From PFL42 sp963789825 (GTDB lineage: Bacteria > Chloroflexota > Anaerolineae > Anaerolineales > E44-bin32): a stretch of DNA of 64,000 nucleotides. Both the position numbers and the translations under genes were made by a program. Numbering within the stretch: the first letter of the stretch is position 1; each line of letters opens with the position of its first letter. Under the pieces are notes generated by a model, which had not been told where the DNA came from, did not search any database, and was given only the letters and a program-made list of their open reading frames with translations. The stretch is from positions 124,001 through 188,000 of the forward strand of contig CAWBME010000001.1 in assembly GCA_963789825.1 (NCBI GenBank), given 5' to 3'. This document shows positions 35,448-45,750 of the stretch, piece after piece.

Positions 35448-36191
35448 TCAACGTTCCATCGTCACCAGACGCGTCCCTCAGGCGATGGATCTGGTGGAAG
35501 TTGGCCCCCTGGCGGATGCCGGCCATGACCCGCTGCGGCTGTTCGACGCAGCCGCCGCACAGCAGGCTGATCCCGTAGTCGAATGAGCACCTCGCCCAAA
35601 GGCACGCTCGGCCCAACCAGCGCCACTTCGCTCCCTGGGGAACACAAGGCAAGCAGACCCTCCAGCGTCCGGTTGACTGGCGCCATCCCGGTGCCCACGA
35701 TCAGGTCCGATCGCGGCAGAATGTCGCCGCCGCTCGGCTGGGCTTTCGCCCGGGGCGGCTCCAGCTCGAGCACGGCAATGCTCGCCGCCAGCGCGCGCAG
35801 GGCTGCGGCGAAACTGAACCGGCCAACCCACGCCAGCCGCTTGCCCCGGCAACGGCGCGGTAGCACAAGATCGGCGTTCCCCTCGACCCATCGATCGGGA
35901 TCGAGCGGGGCTATCGCCTGAAGGGCGTCGAAACCCAGGCTGGCTTCCGGCCTGCCGTATGGCACGCGCTCGGCCAGGGCGAGGGCACGCCGCGACGCCA
36001 ATTCCCCTGCTCCAGCGACCGCGGGCGCTTCGCTCCCGGCCGGGCAGGCGCCGCTCCCGGAGCGTGATGGCCAGGCCGCACCGCTCTCCGCCCGGCAGCC
36101 ACACCCAGACACCGGCCCAGGGCAATCCGAGGCAGGCGTCGACCCCATTGGCATCGGCAGCAACCGCCAGCAGGGCCTCATCCAAGCCCAT
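35448..36191 (-). CDS. DUF364/DUF4213 Rossmann-like (putative heavy-metal chelation) protein, several frameshifts
   Basis: Read across frames, a 245-residue protein from ATG 36191 (GGAGAGGAGGGG upstream). Its parts are MGLDEALLAVAADANG and GERCGLAITLRER, then PYGRPEASLGFDALQAIAP, RLAWVGRFSFAAALRALA, LPRSDLIVGTGMAPVNRTLE, GLLALCSPGSEVALVGPSVP, FDYGISLLCGGCVEQPQRVM and VTMER before TGA 35448-35450. Frame changes fall near 36030, 35590 and 35470. The family is linked to metal or corrinoid chemistry in some anaerobes, but this is loose. Stand-alone here. Confidence 0.75.
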
Positions 36192-36397
36192 CCGCCCCTC
36201 CTCTCCGAAGGCACCGTGACCGGGTGACGGTTGACACTCCCTCACCCGGGCCGAATCGGGGACAATCCAGCCAGCATCGCAACATACTCCCGAGACCGCC
36301 CACATCCGGCTGCTCCCCCCGCTCCGCAGGGTTCCCGACCGCGGAAGCCGCCGATCCCGCGTGGGCCGGGTCACCTGGCCGGAAGGAGTGGCCCCGC

Positions 36398-37760
36398 ATG
36401 ATCGAAGTCCTGCTCGCCCGCTGGCAGTTCACCATCACTTCCGTCTATCACTTCTTCTTCGTGCCGCTGACCATCGGCCTGGCCTGGCTGGTGGTGATCA
36501 TGGAGACGGCCTACGTGCGCACGGGCGACGAGACCTACCTGCGCATGACCCGCTTCTGGGGCAAGCTGTTCCTGATCAATTTCGCCGTCGGCGTGGTCAC
36601 CGGCATCGTGATGGAGTTCCAGTTCGGCATGAATTGGTCGGAGTACGCTCGTTTCGTCGGCGACGTGTTTGGCGCTCCGCTGGCGATCGAGGCCTTGTCG
36701 GCCTTCTTCCTCGAATCGACCTTCCTCGGGTTGTGGGTCTTCGGCTGGGCATCGTCTTTCCAAGGGCGTGCACGCCGCCACGATGTGGCTGGTGGCCTTC
36801 GGGGCGACGATCTCCGCGCTGTGGATCTTGATCGCCAACTCGTTCATGCACGAGCCGGTGGGCTACGCCCTGGAGAACGGCCGGGCGGTGATGGTCGACT
36901 TCTGGGCGTTGGTGAGCAATCCGCATGTGCGGGTCCAGTTCCCGCACGTGATCGCCGGCGCCGTCACCACCGGCGCCTTCTTCGTGCTGGCGATCAGCGC
37001 CTACCACCTGCGCCGCCAGACGGCCGACAAGCTGCTCTTCCGTCGTTCATTCGTGCTGGCGACGATCTACGGCGCGATCGGAGTCGCCCTGGTGGGGCTG
37101 GTCGGACACAGCCAGGCACAACACATGGTGCAGGCGCAGCCGATGAAGATGGCCGCGGCGGAGGCGTTGTGGGAGAGCGAGGACCCGGCCTCGCTTTCGC
37201 TGTTCACCATCGGCAACGAGGCCGAGCGGCAAGACGTGTTCGCCATCCGCATCCCCAGCCTGCTCAGCCTGCTGGCCTACAACCGGCTGGACGGCGAAGT
37301 CAGGGGCATCAAGGACCTGCAGCTTGAGTTCGAGCAGACCTTTGGTCCGGGAAACTACGTCCCGCCGGTGGCCATCAGCTACTGGACCTTCCGGCTGATG
37401 GTGGGCGCCGGGCTGCTGATGGCCCTGCTGGCGCTGCTGGCGCTGATCGGCGTGGTGCGCGAGCGCTTCGACCGCTCACCCCGCCTGCTGGCCGCGCTCA
37501 TCCCGGCGCTCCTGCTGCCCTACCTGGCCAACAGCACCGGATGGATCCTCACCGAGGTGGGCCGCCAGCCGTGGATCGTCTACGGCCTGCAGCTCACCGC
37601 CAACGCCTCTTCGCCGACGGTGACGACCGGCATGCTGATCACCTCGATCGTCACCTTCACCTTGCTCTATTCCGTCCTGATCGGCGTGGCCGTCTACCTG
37701 CTGTGGCGCAACTCGGTGGGCGCGCCGGCTGCCGCCAGTCTGGCATCCGCCGGCGTCTAG
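36398..37760 (+). CDS. cydA: Cytochrome bd ubiquinol oxidase subunit I, one frameshift
   Basis: CydA holds haems b558, b595 and d and oxidises quinol to reduce O2. From ATG 36398 (GGAAGGAG nine bases before) it has ARWQFTITSVYHFFFVPLTI with His18, multiple TM segments, HSQAQHMVQAQPMKMAAAEA and the EVGRQPWIVYG motif. The Q-loop is the short type. An inserted C at 36750 (GGCTGGGCATCG) breaks the frame; removing it gives the invariant FGWDRLSKGVHAATMW. First gene of cydABDC. Confidence 0.95.
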
Positions 37761-37779
37761 CCGGCGAACGAGGTGCAGC

Positions 37780-38795
37780 ATGACCTTGAACACTCTGTGG
37801 TTCGCACTGATCGGCGTCCTGTTCATCGGCTTCTTCATTCTCGAGGGCTTCGACTATGGCGTCGGCATCCTGACGCCTTTCCTGGGGAAGAATGACCATG
37901 AGCGGCGCCAGCTGATCAACACCATCGGCCCATTCTGGGACGCCAACGAAGTCTGGCTGATCGCCGCCGGCGGGGCGATGTTCGCCGCCTTCCCCGACTG
38001 GTACGCAACGATGTTCAGCGGCTTCTATCTGGCGCTGCTGATCATCCTGGTCTTCCTGATCCTGCGGGGCGTGGCCTTCGAGTTCCGCAGCAAGGAGACT
38101 CGGCCGAACTGGCGCCGCACCTGGGACTGGGCGCTGTTCATCGGCAGCGCGGTGCCGGCGTTCCTTTGGGGCGTCGCCATGGGCAACCTGATCCTGGGTG
38201 TGCCGATCGACCCTGACATGAACTACGTCGGCGACCTGTTCGACCTGCTGCAGCCGTATGCCTTGGCCTACGGAATCACCTCCCTGCTCGGCTTCATGCT
38301 CACCGGCGCCGTGTTCCTGACGCTCAAGACCACCGGCGTCCTGGCGGAGAGGGCGCAGCAGATTCGCCGAGCGGCTGTGGCTGCCGACGTTGATCGTGGT
38401 CGTGCCTGGTCGTCGGCTACGGCTACGTCTACACCGGGATGTTCCAGCGCTTCGGGGTGAATCCGGGGATCGTCCCGCTGACGGCCGGCGCAGCGCTGCT
38501 GTCCGCCGGCTTCCTGCTGAAGCGCCGCTACAACGGCTGGGCGTTTGCCATGCTGCTGGTCACGATCGCCTTCACCCTGCTCACGCTTTTCATCGGCCTG
38601 TACCCACGCCTGATGGTCTCCAGCCTCAATCCCGCCTGGAGCCTGACGATCTACAACGCCGCCTCCGGGCCGTACACGCTGCGCGTGATGACGATCGTGG
38701 CCGTGATCTTCCTGCCGTTCGTCCTCGGCTACCAGGCATGGTCGTACTGGGTGTTCCGACACCGGGTGACGCCAGAATCGCACCTCGAGTACTGA
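37780..38795 (+). CDS. cydB: Cytochrome bd ubiquinol oxidase subunit II, two frameshifts
   Basis: CydB is the second membrane subunit of the bd oxidase. The N-terminus MTLNTLWFALIGVLFIGFFI followed by LEGFDYGVGIL and WDANEVWLIAAGGAMFAAFP are the family's signature. The frame shifts near 38370 (an extra C gives QQIAERLWLPTLIVVV) and again near 38410 (an extra C gives VVLVVGYGYVYTG), then ends with YNAASGPYTLRVMTIVA. About 337 residues when joined. It starts 19 bp after cydA. Confidence 0.94.
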
Positions 38796-38820
38796 AAGCC
38801 CACTGCTCCGACGGACGACT

Positions 38821-38849
38821 CCAGGCGGAGCCCTTTCGGCTCCGCCTGG
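38821..38849 (+). terminator. Perfect hairpin between cydB and cydD
   Basis: CCAGGCGGAGCC (38821-38832) pairs with GGCTCCGCCTGG (38838-38849) around CTTTC. It ends five bases before the first possible cydD start and 25 bases after cydB. Without a T run it may reduce readthrough or protect the cydAB RNA. Confidence 0.6.
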
Positions 38850-38854
38850 GCCTT

Positions 38855-40648
38855 ATGCGCCAGCAACGGCCCAAGCCTGCGCCGGGCCCGGCCGGCCTGG
38901 CGGCCAGATTCGACCTGATGCTGGAAAGACGGCTGCTCGCCCTGGCTCCCTCCGCCTCGCGCCTGCTGGCGACGGCGATTGCCGCCGGCACGCTGGCGGG
39001 TTGGACCTCGATCGGACTGGCCTGGCTTGTCAGCCGGATGATCGCCGACGTCTTTCTCGGCGGAGCGGCGCTGCCGCAGATCCTCAGCCCGCTTGCTGCA
39101 GCCGTTGCCCTCACCGCGCTGCGGGCTGCTCTGAGTTGGGGAAGCGATGCCGCCGGGCACTCCGCCGCCGGGCAAGTGCAACACGCCGCCCGTACCCATC
39201 TGGTCGAGCACTGGTTCGCGCTGGGCCCCGCTTCCCTCACCCGCCGGAAGGTGGGCGAGCTCACGGCAGCCGCCGGTGAGGGGGTCGATGCCCTGGACGC
39301 TTTCGTCGGGCAGTTCGTACCGCAACGCGCTCTGGCGCTACTGGTTCCGGTGAGCATCGTTGTCGTCGTCCTGCGCATCGATCCAATCTCGGCGGCGCTG
39401 CTGGCACTGACCGGGCCACTGATCCCGCTCTTCCTGTGGCTGGTGGGCGACACCTCCGCCCGCCAGGCTCGCCGTCAATGGCGAACCCTGGGCAGACTCA
39501 GCGCTCAGTTTCTCGACGCCCTGCAGGGCCTGGCGACGCTGAAGGCCTTCGACCGGAGCCGGGCGCAGACCGCACGCATCCAGGCGGCCTCCGAGTCCTT
39601 CCGCACGGCGACGATGCGTTTGCTGCGGGTCGCCTTCCTCTCCTCCCTCACGCTGGAGTGGCTGGCCACGATCAGCACCGCCTTGATCGCCGTTCAGGTT
39701 GGCGTGAGGCTGCTGTATGCCGAGCTGTCCTTCGAGGCGGCCTTGCTCGTGCTGCTGTTGGCGCCGGAGTTCTACCTCCCGCTGCGCACATTGGGCGCCC
39801 GATTTCACGCAGGGACCTCGGGCAGTGCTGCGGCAGCCAGCTTGTTCCAGCTCCTCGACGAGCCGATCCCCCTTCGCCGTTCAACCCCCCGCCCGACGGG
39901 CGCGGCCGCGCCGGGCAAGGCGATCCTCGCCTTCGAACGCGTGGGCTTCGGCTACCCGTCGCAGCCGCAGCCAGCACTCAGCGAGTTGACTCTGCGCCTC
40001 GCGCCCGGCACGCGCCTGGCCGTGCTGGGGCCCAGCGGCGCAGGTAAGACAACCCTGGCTTACCTGGCGCTCGGGTTGCTGCAGCCCACCGCCGGCGAGG
40101 TCACATTCGCCGGACTGTCCGCTGAGCACGTCGATCCCGCCGCCTGGCGGCGCAGGGTGAGTTGGCTGCCACAAACGCCGGCACTGCTGGACGGAACGAT
40201 CGAGGAGAACCTGCGCCTGGCGCGCCCGGGTTGCAGCCGAGAGGTCCTGCGGACGGCGGCGCGGTGCGCCGGCGCACAGGCCTTCATCGACACCCTTCCC
40301 GACGGATACGACACACAGGTCGGGAGCTCGGGCGTGCGCTTGAGCGCCGGCGAGGTCAAACGCATCGGGCTGGCACGAGCGTTTCTGCGCGATGCCCCGC
40401 TGTGGATCCTCGATGAACCGACAGCTTTGCTGGATGCCGACCTCGAAGCCTACGTGCGCGATTCGCTTGAGGCGCTCCCCGCCGAGCGCACGCTGATCCT
40501 GATCGCGCATCGACTGGCCGGCCTTCCACCATGCGACCAGGTCCTGGTCCTGGCCGAGGGCAGCACCGTCGAGAGCGGTTCCCCGGCTGTTCTGGCGCAA
40601 CGCGGCACGATCTACCCGCAGTTGGTGGCGGCCTACCAGCAGGGATAG
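38855..40648 (+). CDS. cydD: CydD, ABC transporter subunit for cytochrome bd assembly
   Basis: CydDC exports thiols (glutathione/cysteine) and is needed for bd oxidase assembly. The roughly 597-residue half-transporter has six TM helices and a C-terminal ATPase: Walker A GPSGAGKTT, signature LSAGEVKRIGLARAFL and Walker B PLWILDEPTALLD. The start is ATG 38855 or the ATG at 38918 (MLERRLLAL); neither has a clear ribosome site, and the hairpin just before 38855 makes the second attractive. It runs clean in one frame, seven bases before cydC. Confidence 0.92.
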   Translation: MRQQRPKPAPGPAGLAARFDLMLERRLLALAPSASRLLATAIAAGTLAGWTSIGLAWLVSRMIADVFLGGAALPQILSPLAAAVALTALRAALSWGSDAAGHSAAGQVQHAARTHLVEHWFALGPASLTRRKVGELTAAAGEGVDALDAFVGQFVPQRALALLVPVSIVVVVLRIDPISAALLALTGPLIPLFLWLVGDTSARQARRQWRTLGRLSAQFLDALQGLATLKAFDRSRAQTARIQAASESFRTATMRLLRVAFLSSLTLEWLATISTALIAVQVGVRLLYAELSFEAALLVLLLAPEFYLPLRTLGARFHAGTSGSAAAASLFQLLDEPIPLRRSTPRPTGAAAPGKAILAFERVGFGYPSQPQPALSELTLRLAPGTRLAVLGPSGAGKTTLAYLALGLLQPTAGEVTFAGLSAEHVDPAAWRRRVSWLPQTPALLDGTIEENLRLARPGCSREVLRTAARCAGAQAFIDTLPDGYDTQVGSSGVRLSAGEVKRIGLARAFLRDAPLWILDEPTALLDADLEAYVRDSLEALPAERTLILIAHRLAGLPPCDQVLVLAEGSTVESGSPAVLAQRGTIYPQLVAAYQQG

Positions 40649-40654
40649 GCGGCG

Positions 40655-42499
40655 ATGTCACAGCCCTCCGCCCTCGCCGCATCGGCCGACCTTTCCCTCC
40701 CGCAACCGCAGAGGACGGCGCTTGCGGTGGATCGGCGGCTGCTGCAGGTCGCCCAGCCGGTGATGGGCTGGATGGCCTTGGCGGCGGCACTGGGCGTGCT
40801 CACCGTCGTCAGCGGGGTTGCCCTGATGGCGGCCTCGGCGTGGGTGATCTCCGCCGCGGCGCTGCAGCCCTCGATCGCCGAGCTGCAGGTGGCGATCGTC
40901 GCCCTGCGCCTCTTCGGCATCACCCGCGGCCTGCTGCGCTACGCCGAGCGGCTGGCCTCGCATCATGCCACCTTCCACCTGCTGGCGCGCCTGCGCCTGT
41001 GGTTCTTCGCCTCGCTCGAACCCCTCGCACCGGCGCGGCTGCAGCAGTTCCAAAGCGGCGACCTGCTTACCCGCATCCTTTCCGACATCGAGACGCTGCA
41101 GGATTTCTACCTGCGGGCGATCTCGCCGCCTGTCGTGGGATTCGTGGTGGCCCTATTGACCGCGTGGGTCCTGGCCGGAATCTCGCCGGCGCTGGCGGTG
41201 CTGAACCTGTGCCTTGTTTGCCTGGGCGGAATCGGCCTGGCGTGGGGGGCGCAGCGGCTGACCCGGTCGAGCGGTTCCCGGCTGATCCAGGCCCGCAGCC
41301 AGATGCAGGCGGCGCTCGTCGAGGCGCTGCAAGGGATGGGCGATTGGCTGGCCTACGGCCTGGAGGCTGGATGGATCGCCCGCCTCGGCGGCCTGGGAAA
41401 CCAGGTGGAGCGCAGCCAGTCGCGCCGGTCCGAGGTGCTGGCCTTGGTCAGTTCCGCCAGCTCCGCCCTCGGCATGCTGGCCTGCCTGGCGACCATCGCC
41501 GTGCTCACTCCCCAGATTCATCAGGGAGGCCTTCCCGGCGTCTGGCTGGCCGCCTTCGCCTTGGGTGTGCTCGCCAGCTACGAGCCAGTGGGGGCGCTGC
41601 CGGCAGCCGCCGAACAGGCCAGCAGTTCAAGGCAGGCAGCCGAGCGCCTGATTCAGGTCGTCGAGACCACGCCCGAGGTCGACGAGGCCGCCGGATCGCC
41701 CTTGGAGGCGCCCTTCCGCTCCCTGCGCCTCGAGCAGCTGACCTTCCGCTATCCGCATGACCCTCGCCCGGTGCTCTCGGAGGTCACCATTGACCTGGCA
41801 CGCGGGCAACGACTGGCTGTGATTGGATCCAGCGGCTCGGGCAAGAGCACCCTCATCCATCTCCTGCTGCGCTTCTGGGAAGCGGACAGTGGGCGGATCC
41901 TGGTCAACGACGTCGACACTCGTCAGCTGCAGCCGGCAAGCGTCCGGCGGCTGTTCTCGAGCCTGCTCCAGCCACCCTATGTGTTCTCCGACACCCTGGC
42001 CAGCAACGTCGGCCTGCACCAGCCGGACCTGCCTCCGAGCGCGATCGAGCATGCGCTCGAACTGGCGGAACTCAGGCTACGCGTGCAGAGCATGCCAGAG
42101 GGCCTCGACACCTGGGTCGGCGACTTCGGCACCGCGCTCAGTTCCGGGGAGCGACAGCGGCTGGCGCTGGCGCGGGCGCTGGCCAGACCCGCTCCGATCC
42201 TGCTGCTGGATGAACCGACGGCGGGGCTCGATCCGATCACCGCCGGGCGGGTGCTCGACAACCTCTGGGGCGCCCTCGGCGACCGCACCCTGATTGTGGC
42301 GACGCACGACCCGACTGCATTGGAGCGGATGGACGAGATCATTATTCTGGAGCGGGGAACGATCGCCGCCCGGGGAACGCACGCTGAGCTAGCCAGCGGG
42401 GATAACCTCTACCGGCGCATGCTGGCCGCCCGTCGACAGGAAGTGATCCTGGAGAGGCTCCAGCGGCAGCCTGAGCAAGGCCAGGCGGAGCCCGCCTGA
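40655..42499 (+). CDS. cydC: CydC, ABC transporter subunit for cytochrome bd assembly
   Basis: A 614-residue partner of CydD. VMGWMALAAALGVLTVVSGV begins the TM domain, and GITRGLLRYAERLASHHATF is a CydC hallmark. The ATPase has GSSGSGKST, LSSGERQRLALARALARP and ILLLDEPTAGLD. The C-terminus is Gln-rich. Both cydC and cydD lie downstream of cydAB in the same strand, so the oxidase and its assembly transporter are likely co-expressed. Confidence 0.93.
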   Translation: MSQPSALAASADLSLPQPQRTALAVDRRLLQVAQPVMGWMALAAALGVLTVVSGVALMAASAWVISAAALQPSIAELQVAIVALRLFGITRGLLRYAERLASHHATFHLLARLRLWFFASLEPLAPARLQQFQSGDLLTRILSDIETLQDFYLRAISPPVVGFVVALLTAWVLAGISPALAVLNLCLVCLGGIGLAWGAQRLTRSSGSRLIQARSQMQAALVEALQGMGDWLAYGLEAGWIARLGGLGNQVERSQSRRSEVLALVSSASSALGMLACLATIAVLTPQIHQGGLPGVWLAAFALGVLASYEPVGALPAAAEQASSSRQAAERLIQVVETTPEVDEAAGSPLEAPFRSLRLEQLTFRYPHDPRPVLSEVTIDLARGQRLAVIGSSGSGKSTLIHLLLRFWEADSGRILVNDVDTRQLQPASVRRLFSSLLQPPYVFSDTLASNVGLHQPDLPPSAIEHALELAELRLRVQSMPEGLDTWVGDFGTALSSGERQRLALARALARPAPILLLDEPTAGLDPITAGRVLDNLWGALGDRTLIVATHDPTALERMDEIIILERGTIAARGTHAELASGDNLYRRMLAARRQEVILERLQRQPEQGQAEPA

Positions 42500-42537
42500 G
42501 GCCCCTCCCTGCAGAATGTGCAGAGGAGAAGGGCGCC

Positions 42538-42855
42538 TCAGCCCAGCTTGACGGCCGTGCCGCTGGTGGCCACCATCAACATCCCTTGCCGGATGACCTC
42601 GAAGTCGATATCCACGCCGACCACCGCCTCGGCCCCCAGCCTGGCAGCCTCGGCGGCCATCTCATTGAGGGCAATGCCGCGGGCCTTCTGCACCTGATTC
42701 TCATACTCCACCGAACGCCCCCCGATGATATCGGTGATGCTGGCCATGATGTCCCGGCCGATATGCGCACCGAGGATCGCCTCGCCGGCGACGACACCCA
42801 GGTACGTCTGGATGGGCCGGCCTTCGACATGCGGTGTGGTGGTGATGATCATCAT
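42538..42855 (-). CDS. ybjQ: YbjQ-family (UPF0145) heavy-metal-binding-like protein
   Basis: A 105-residue protein, MIITTTPHVEGRPIQTYLGV followed by EAILGAHIGRDIMASITD and GAEAVVGVDIDFE, all in the expected order for the YbjQ family. It forms ring-shaped oligomers; the function is not established. It is complete in one frame and faces the 3' end of cydC. Confidence 0.88.
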   Translation of the reverse strand: MMIITTTPHVEGRPIQTYLGVVAGEAILGAHIGRDIMASITDIIGGRSVEYENQVQKARGIALNEMAAEAARLGAEAVVGVDIDFEVIRQGMLMVATSGTAVKLG

Positions 42856-42979
42856 CGTCCTCCTGCCAGATTCCGTCCGAACTGCAAGCCTGCATGCATC
42901 CTAGGCGACGACAGCGGCGCGACCTGAAGGCAGGCAGACGCTCAGCCGACAGACTCCCGCCCGCAGCCCCCGGCCGATC

Positions 42980-45446
42980 TCATCCGGTAGTCCAGGCCGG
43001 TAGCAGAGCACCGTCCAGCTGCTGCCAGTGCGGCGCCCAGACCAGCGCCACGACTTGAACGGTGATCCCCGTCTTCTTGGCCCGGACGTCGACTTGCTCG
43101 AGGTCGGCCTGCAGCGGATCGCCGCCCTGCTTGAGCCGCGCCGCTTCAGCCTCGAACTCGGCCTCCAAGTCCTTCAACTGCTGTTGAACTGCCTCCAGCG
43201 ACTCCTCGGCCCGATCGACGTCCTCGGCCTGGCGCGCCGATCGGCTGACGCTCTTGGCTGCAGTGCCTGCACGGCTGACTGTGGTGTGGCTGAGCAGCTT
43301 GCGGCCGACCAGCGCCCCGACCAGCGTCGAGCCAACCGAGATCGCCGCCCCGACCTTCTGCTCCGAGGCCTGCTCCCGCTCGCGCTCGACGGCGTGCTCG
43401 GCGCGGCGGACACGATCCTTCAGCGTTTGCAGCTTGGAGGCGTACTTGGTGCGCAGCTTCTCCAGCTCGTCGTCCCGCTGTTCATGCTGCGACTGCTGGA
43501 GGCGCACGCGAAATTCGCCTTCGCTCTCGCCCGGGAGCGAAAGCAGCTTGCCCTCCGGGCTGCGCCACAACGCGAGAGACTGTGACTCGGCCAGCCAGGT
43601 CTTGTACAGCCCCGTCCAGGCGGTGTAGTTCTTGGCCTTGTTGGCGGCCGCCGGAAGGGCGCCATGCTCGCCAACCGCCGGAGCGGCGCGCGTCAGGTCG
43701 CCGGCGGGGGCCTGTGCCGGATGTCCGGCCGCCCAATCCACCGGAACCGCAGCCTCCGTGATGCGGGTGAGGTGGTTGACCTCCTGGGTGGTGTTCAGCT
43801 TGAGCTTGGCATCGCTGAAGACCAGCCGCGCCCCACCGTACAGCAGCGGGTGGTAGATGAGCTTGGCGCCGGAGGCGGCCGGGCGGCGCAGTGGGAGATA
43901 GAAGGCATCCACCCCGGCTGGCAACGCCGGCGCACGGGTTGTGGCCTCCCCGGCGCCGCTGGCGGCCGAGGCAGGTGCCGCCGGGGTCTGGCGCGGGAAC
44001 GGGCGGCTGCGAATCCTTGCCCGGCCGCATCAGGCGCTTGATCTGCTCTCGCGTCATCGGCCCTGCCAGGTATGACAATGCCCAGCGCGAGTGGAAGACC
44101 ACCGGCCCATCCTCGTGAACGTTGTGCATCAGGAACACGCGGCTGGACAGCCCGGCCAGGTCCTGCTCAGCGGCGGCCTTCTTGAAGCTGACATTGGCGC
44201 CAGCCGCCCAGCCTTCCAGCGCCTCCATCACGCGCTGCTTGTCGCGCTCGGTTTGCAGCCGGCCGATGAACCAGGTCCCGGTGTTCGACAGCGCCTTGTA
44301 GTCGAGGTCCACCGGGTTCTGCGTCGCCAGGACGACGCCCAGCCCCGAGGCGCGCGCCTGCTTGAGCAGCGTCAAGAGCGGCTTCTTCGAAGGCGGCTGG
44401 GCGACCGGCGGCAGGTAGCCGAACAGCTCATCCATGTACAGGATCGCCCGCAGGCTGGAGGTGCCGGGCTGCGCCCGCACCCAGCTGAGCACTTGGGTCA
44501 GCAGCAGCGTGACGAAGAACATGCGCTCGGTGTCGCTCAGATGGGCGATCGAGAAGATCGACAGCTGCGGCTTGCCCTGCGAGTTGTGCAGCAAGCGTGC
44601 GATATCCAGCGGCGCGCCCTCGAGCCAAACGCCGAAGCCGGGCGCCGCCAGCAAGTTGTTGAGCGCCAGCACCAGGTTGAAGCGTTCCTTCTCGGGGTAG
44701 AACGACTCCAGATCGAGCACCCCGATCTTCTGCATGGGTGGTCGCTGCACCTGCTGGATCAGCCCCGCCAGATCGAGCCCGGCCCCGGCGCTCCACGCCG
44801 CTCCCAGAATCGTCGAGAGCAGGATGTGCTCCCGGCTTTGGACGGGATCGGCCTCGATGCCCAGCAGGCCCAGCAGGCTGGCAACGGTGGCCTGGATGCG
44901 CTCACTCAGCAGCTCCGTATCGGCGAGCACTTCCTTAGCAGGCGCATCGAAGGCCTGCAGGATGGAAACGGGCAGCCCGGCTGTGCTCCCCGGGGTGTAC
45001 ACCGCGACGTCCGCCGCCTTTCGCAGCCGCTCGATGCGCTTCCCGGATTGCATCCAATCCGCCAGCCCCTTCGCCCAGGCCTCGGCCTGCTGAGCGGCGA
45101 AGGCCTCCGGGGTCTGTCCCTTCTTGCGGGCATCCTCCTCGCTCACCCAGGGAAGGAAGTCCTCCGGCCGCAGCTGCGGGAAGGTCAGCATCAGGTTGGG
45201 CATGTCGCCTTTCGGGTCGATGATGATGGCCGGGATGCCGTCGATGGCCGCTTCTTCCAGCAGGCTGAGGCACAATCCGGTCTTGCCGCTTCCTGTCATG
45301 CCGACGCAGACGGCGTGGGTGGTCAGGTCCTTCGAGTCGTACAGCAGCAAATCCTCTTGAATGGCCTTTCGCTTCAGCGAGTACTCTCGTCCGAGGTAGA
45401 ACACTCCCAGCTTCTCGAAATCGCTCGCCCGCTTCTTCTCCGCCAT
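42980..45446 (-). CDS. HerA-like ATPase with C-terminal coiled-coil region, one frameshift
   Basis: About 820 residues in two frames. ATG 45446 follows GAGGAGGAG. The N-terminal half is a P-loop HerA/FtsK-type ATPase: Walker A GMTGSGKTGLC (49-59), IIIDPKGDMPNLML, Walker B-like AILYMDELFGYLPPVAQPPS and LATQNPVDLDYKALSNTG. After the frame change near 43980 (an extra A) come a beta-rich middle and a long charged coiled coil (LEKLRTKYASKLQTLKDRVR) with a Gly-rich helix (AISVGSTLVGALVGRK). This architecture is widespread as a stand-alone protein; its role (DNA translocation or scaffold) is unknown. A PLD-family gene lies upstream. Confidence 0.85.
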
Positions 45447-45589
45447 CGTCACTCCTCCTCTGAGGCCGCCGAAGTCTGCGCCGGATGAAGATCTCACCTG
45501 CGGTTGCCGCAGTCCACCCGCACCCGGTTGCCCGACGGTTCACCCGTGCCACGACTTCATGCGGCGCTTCGGAGCCCGCAGCAGCCTGC

Positions 45590-45750
45590 TAGGCTGCTGA
45601 AAAACACCGTGTGATCGTCCAACCCTCTCCCCTAGCCCCTCCCCCTGCACTGAGCCGACATCCGCGAGTCACACGAGCCCCGCAGGGGAAGGGGTGGATA
45701 TTCCTGGGGGGTGAGGTCGAAAGCACGTTCTTCAGCAAGCTCCTAGGGCC
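45590..45750. repeat. Imperfect 160-bp inverted repeat (MITE-like) between HerA-like and PLD genes
   Basis: Left end CTAGGCTGCTGAAAAAC (45590-45606) resembles the reverse complement of the right end (about 45732-45750, GCTTGCTGAAGAAC). Inner arms CCCCTCCCCCTGC and GCAGGGGAAGGGG are near-complementary too. The right end overlaps the last codons of the PLD gene. No target-site duplication was confirmed. Confidence 0.5.

Noticed and set aside
32631..35528. A single 965-residue open frame over selA end, M24 peptidase and tsaD
   Set aside because: It exists only because frameshifts and missing stops join parts of three unrelated genes.
45447..45742. Small gene between HerA-like and PLD genes
   Set aside because: Open frames here overlap the inverted repeat and lack ribosome sites and recognisable motifs.
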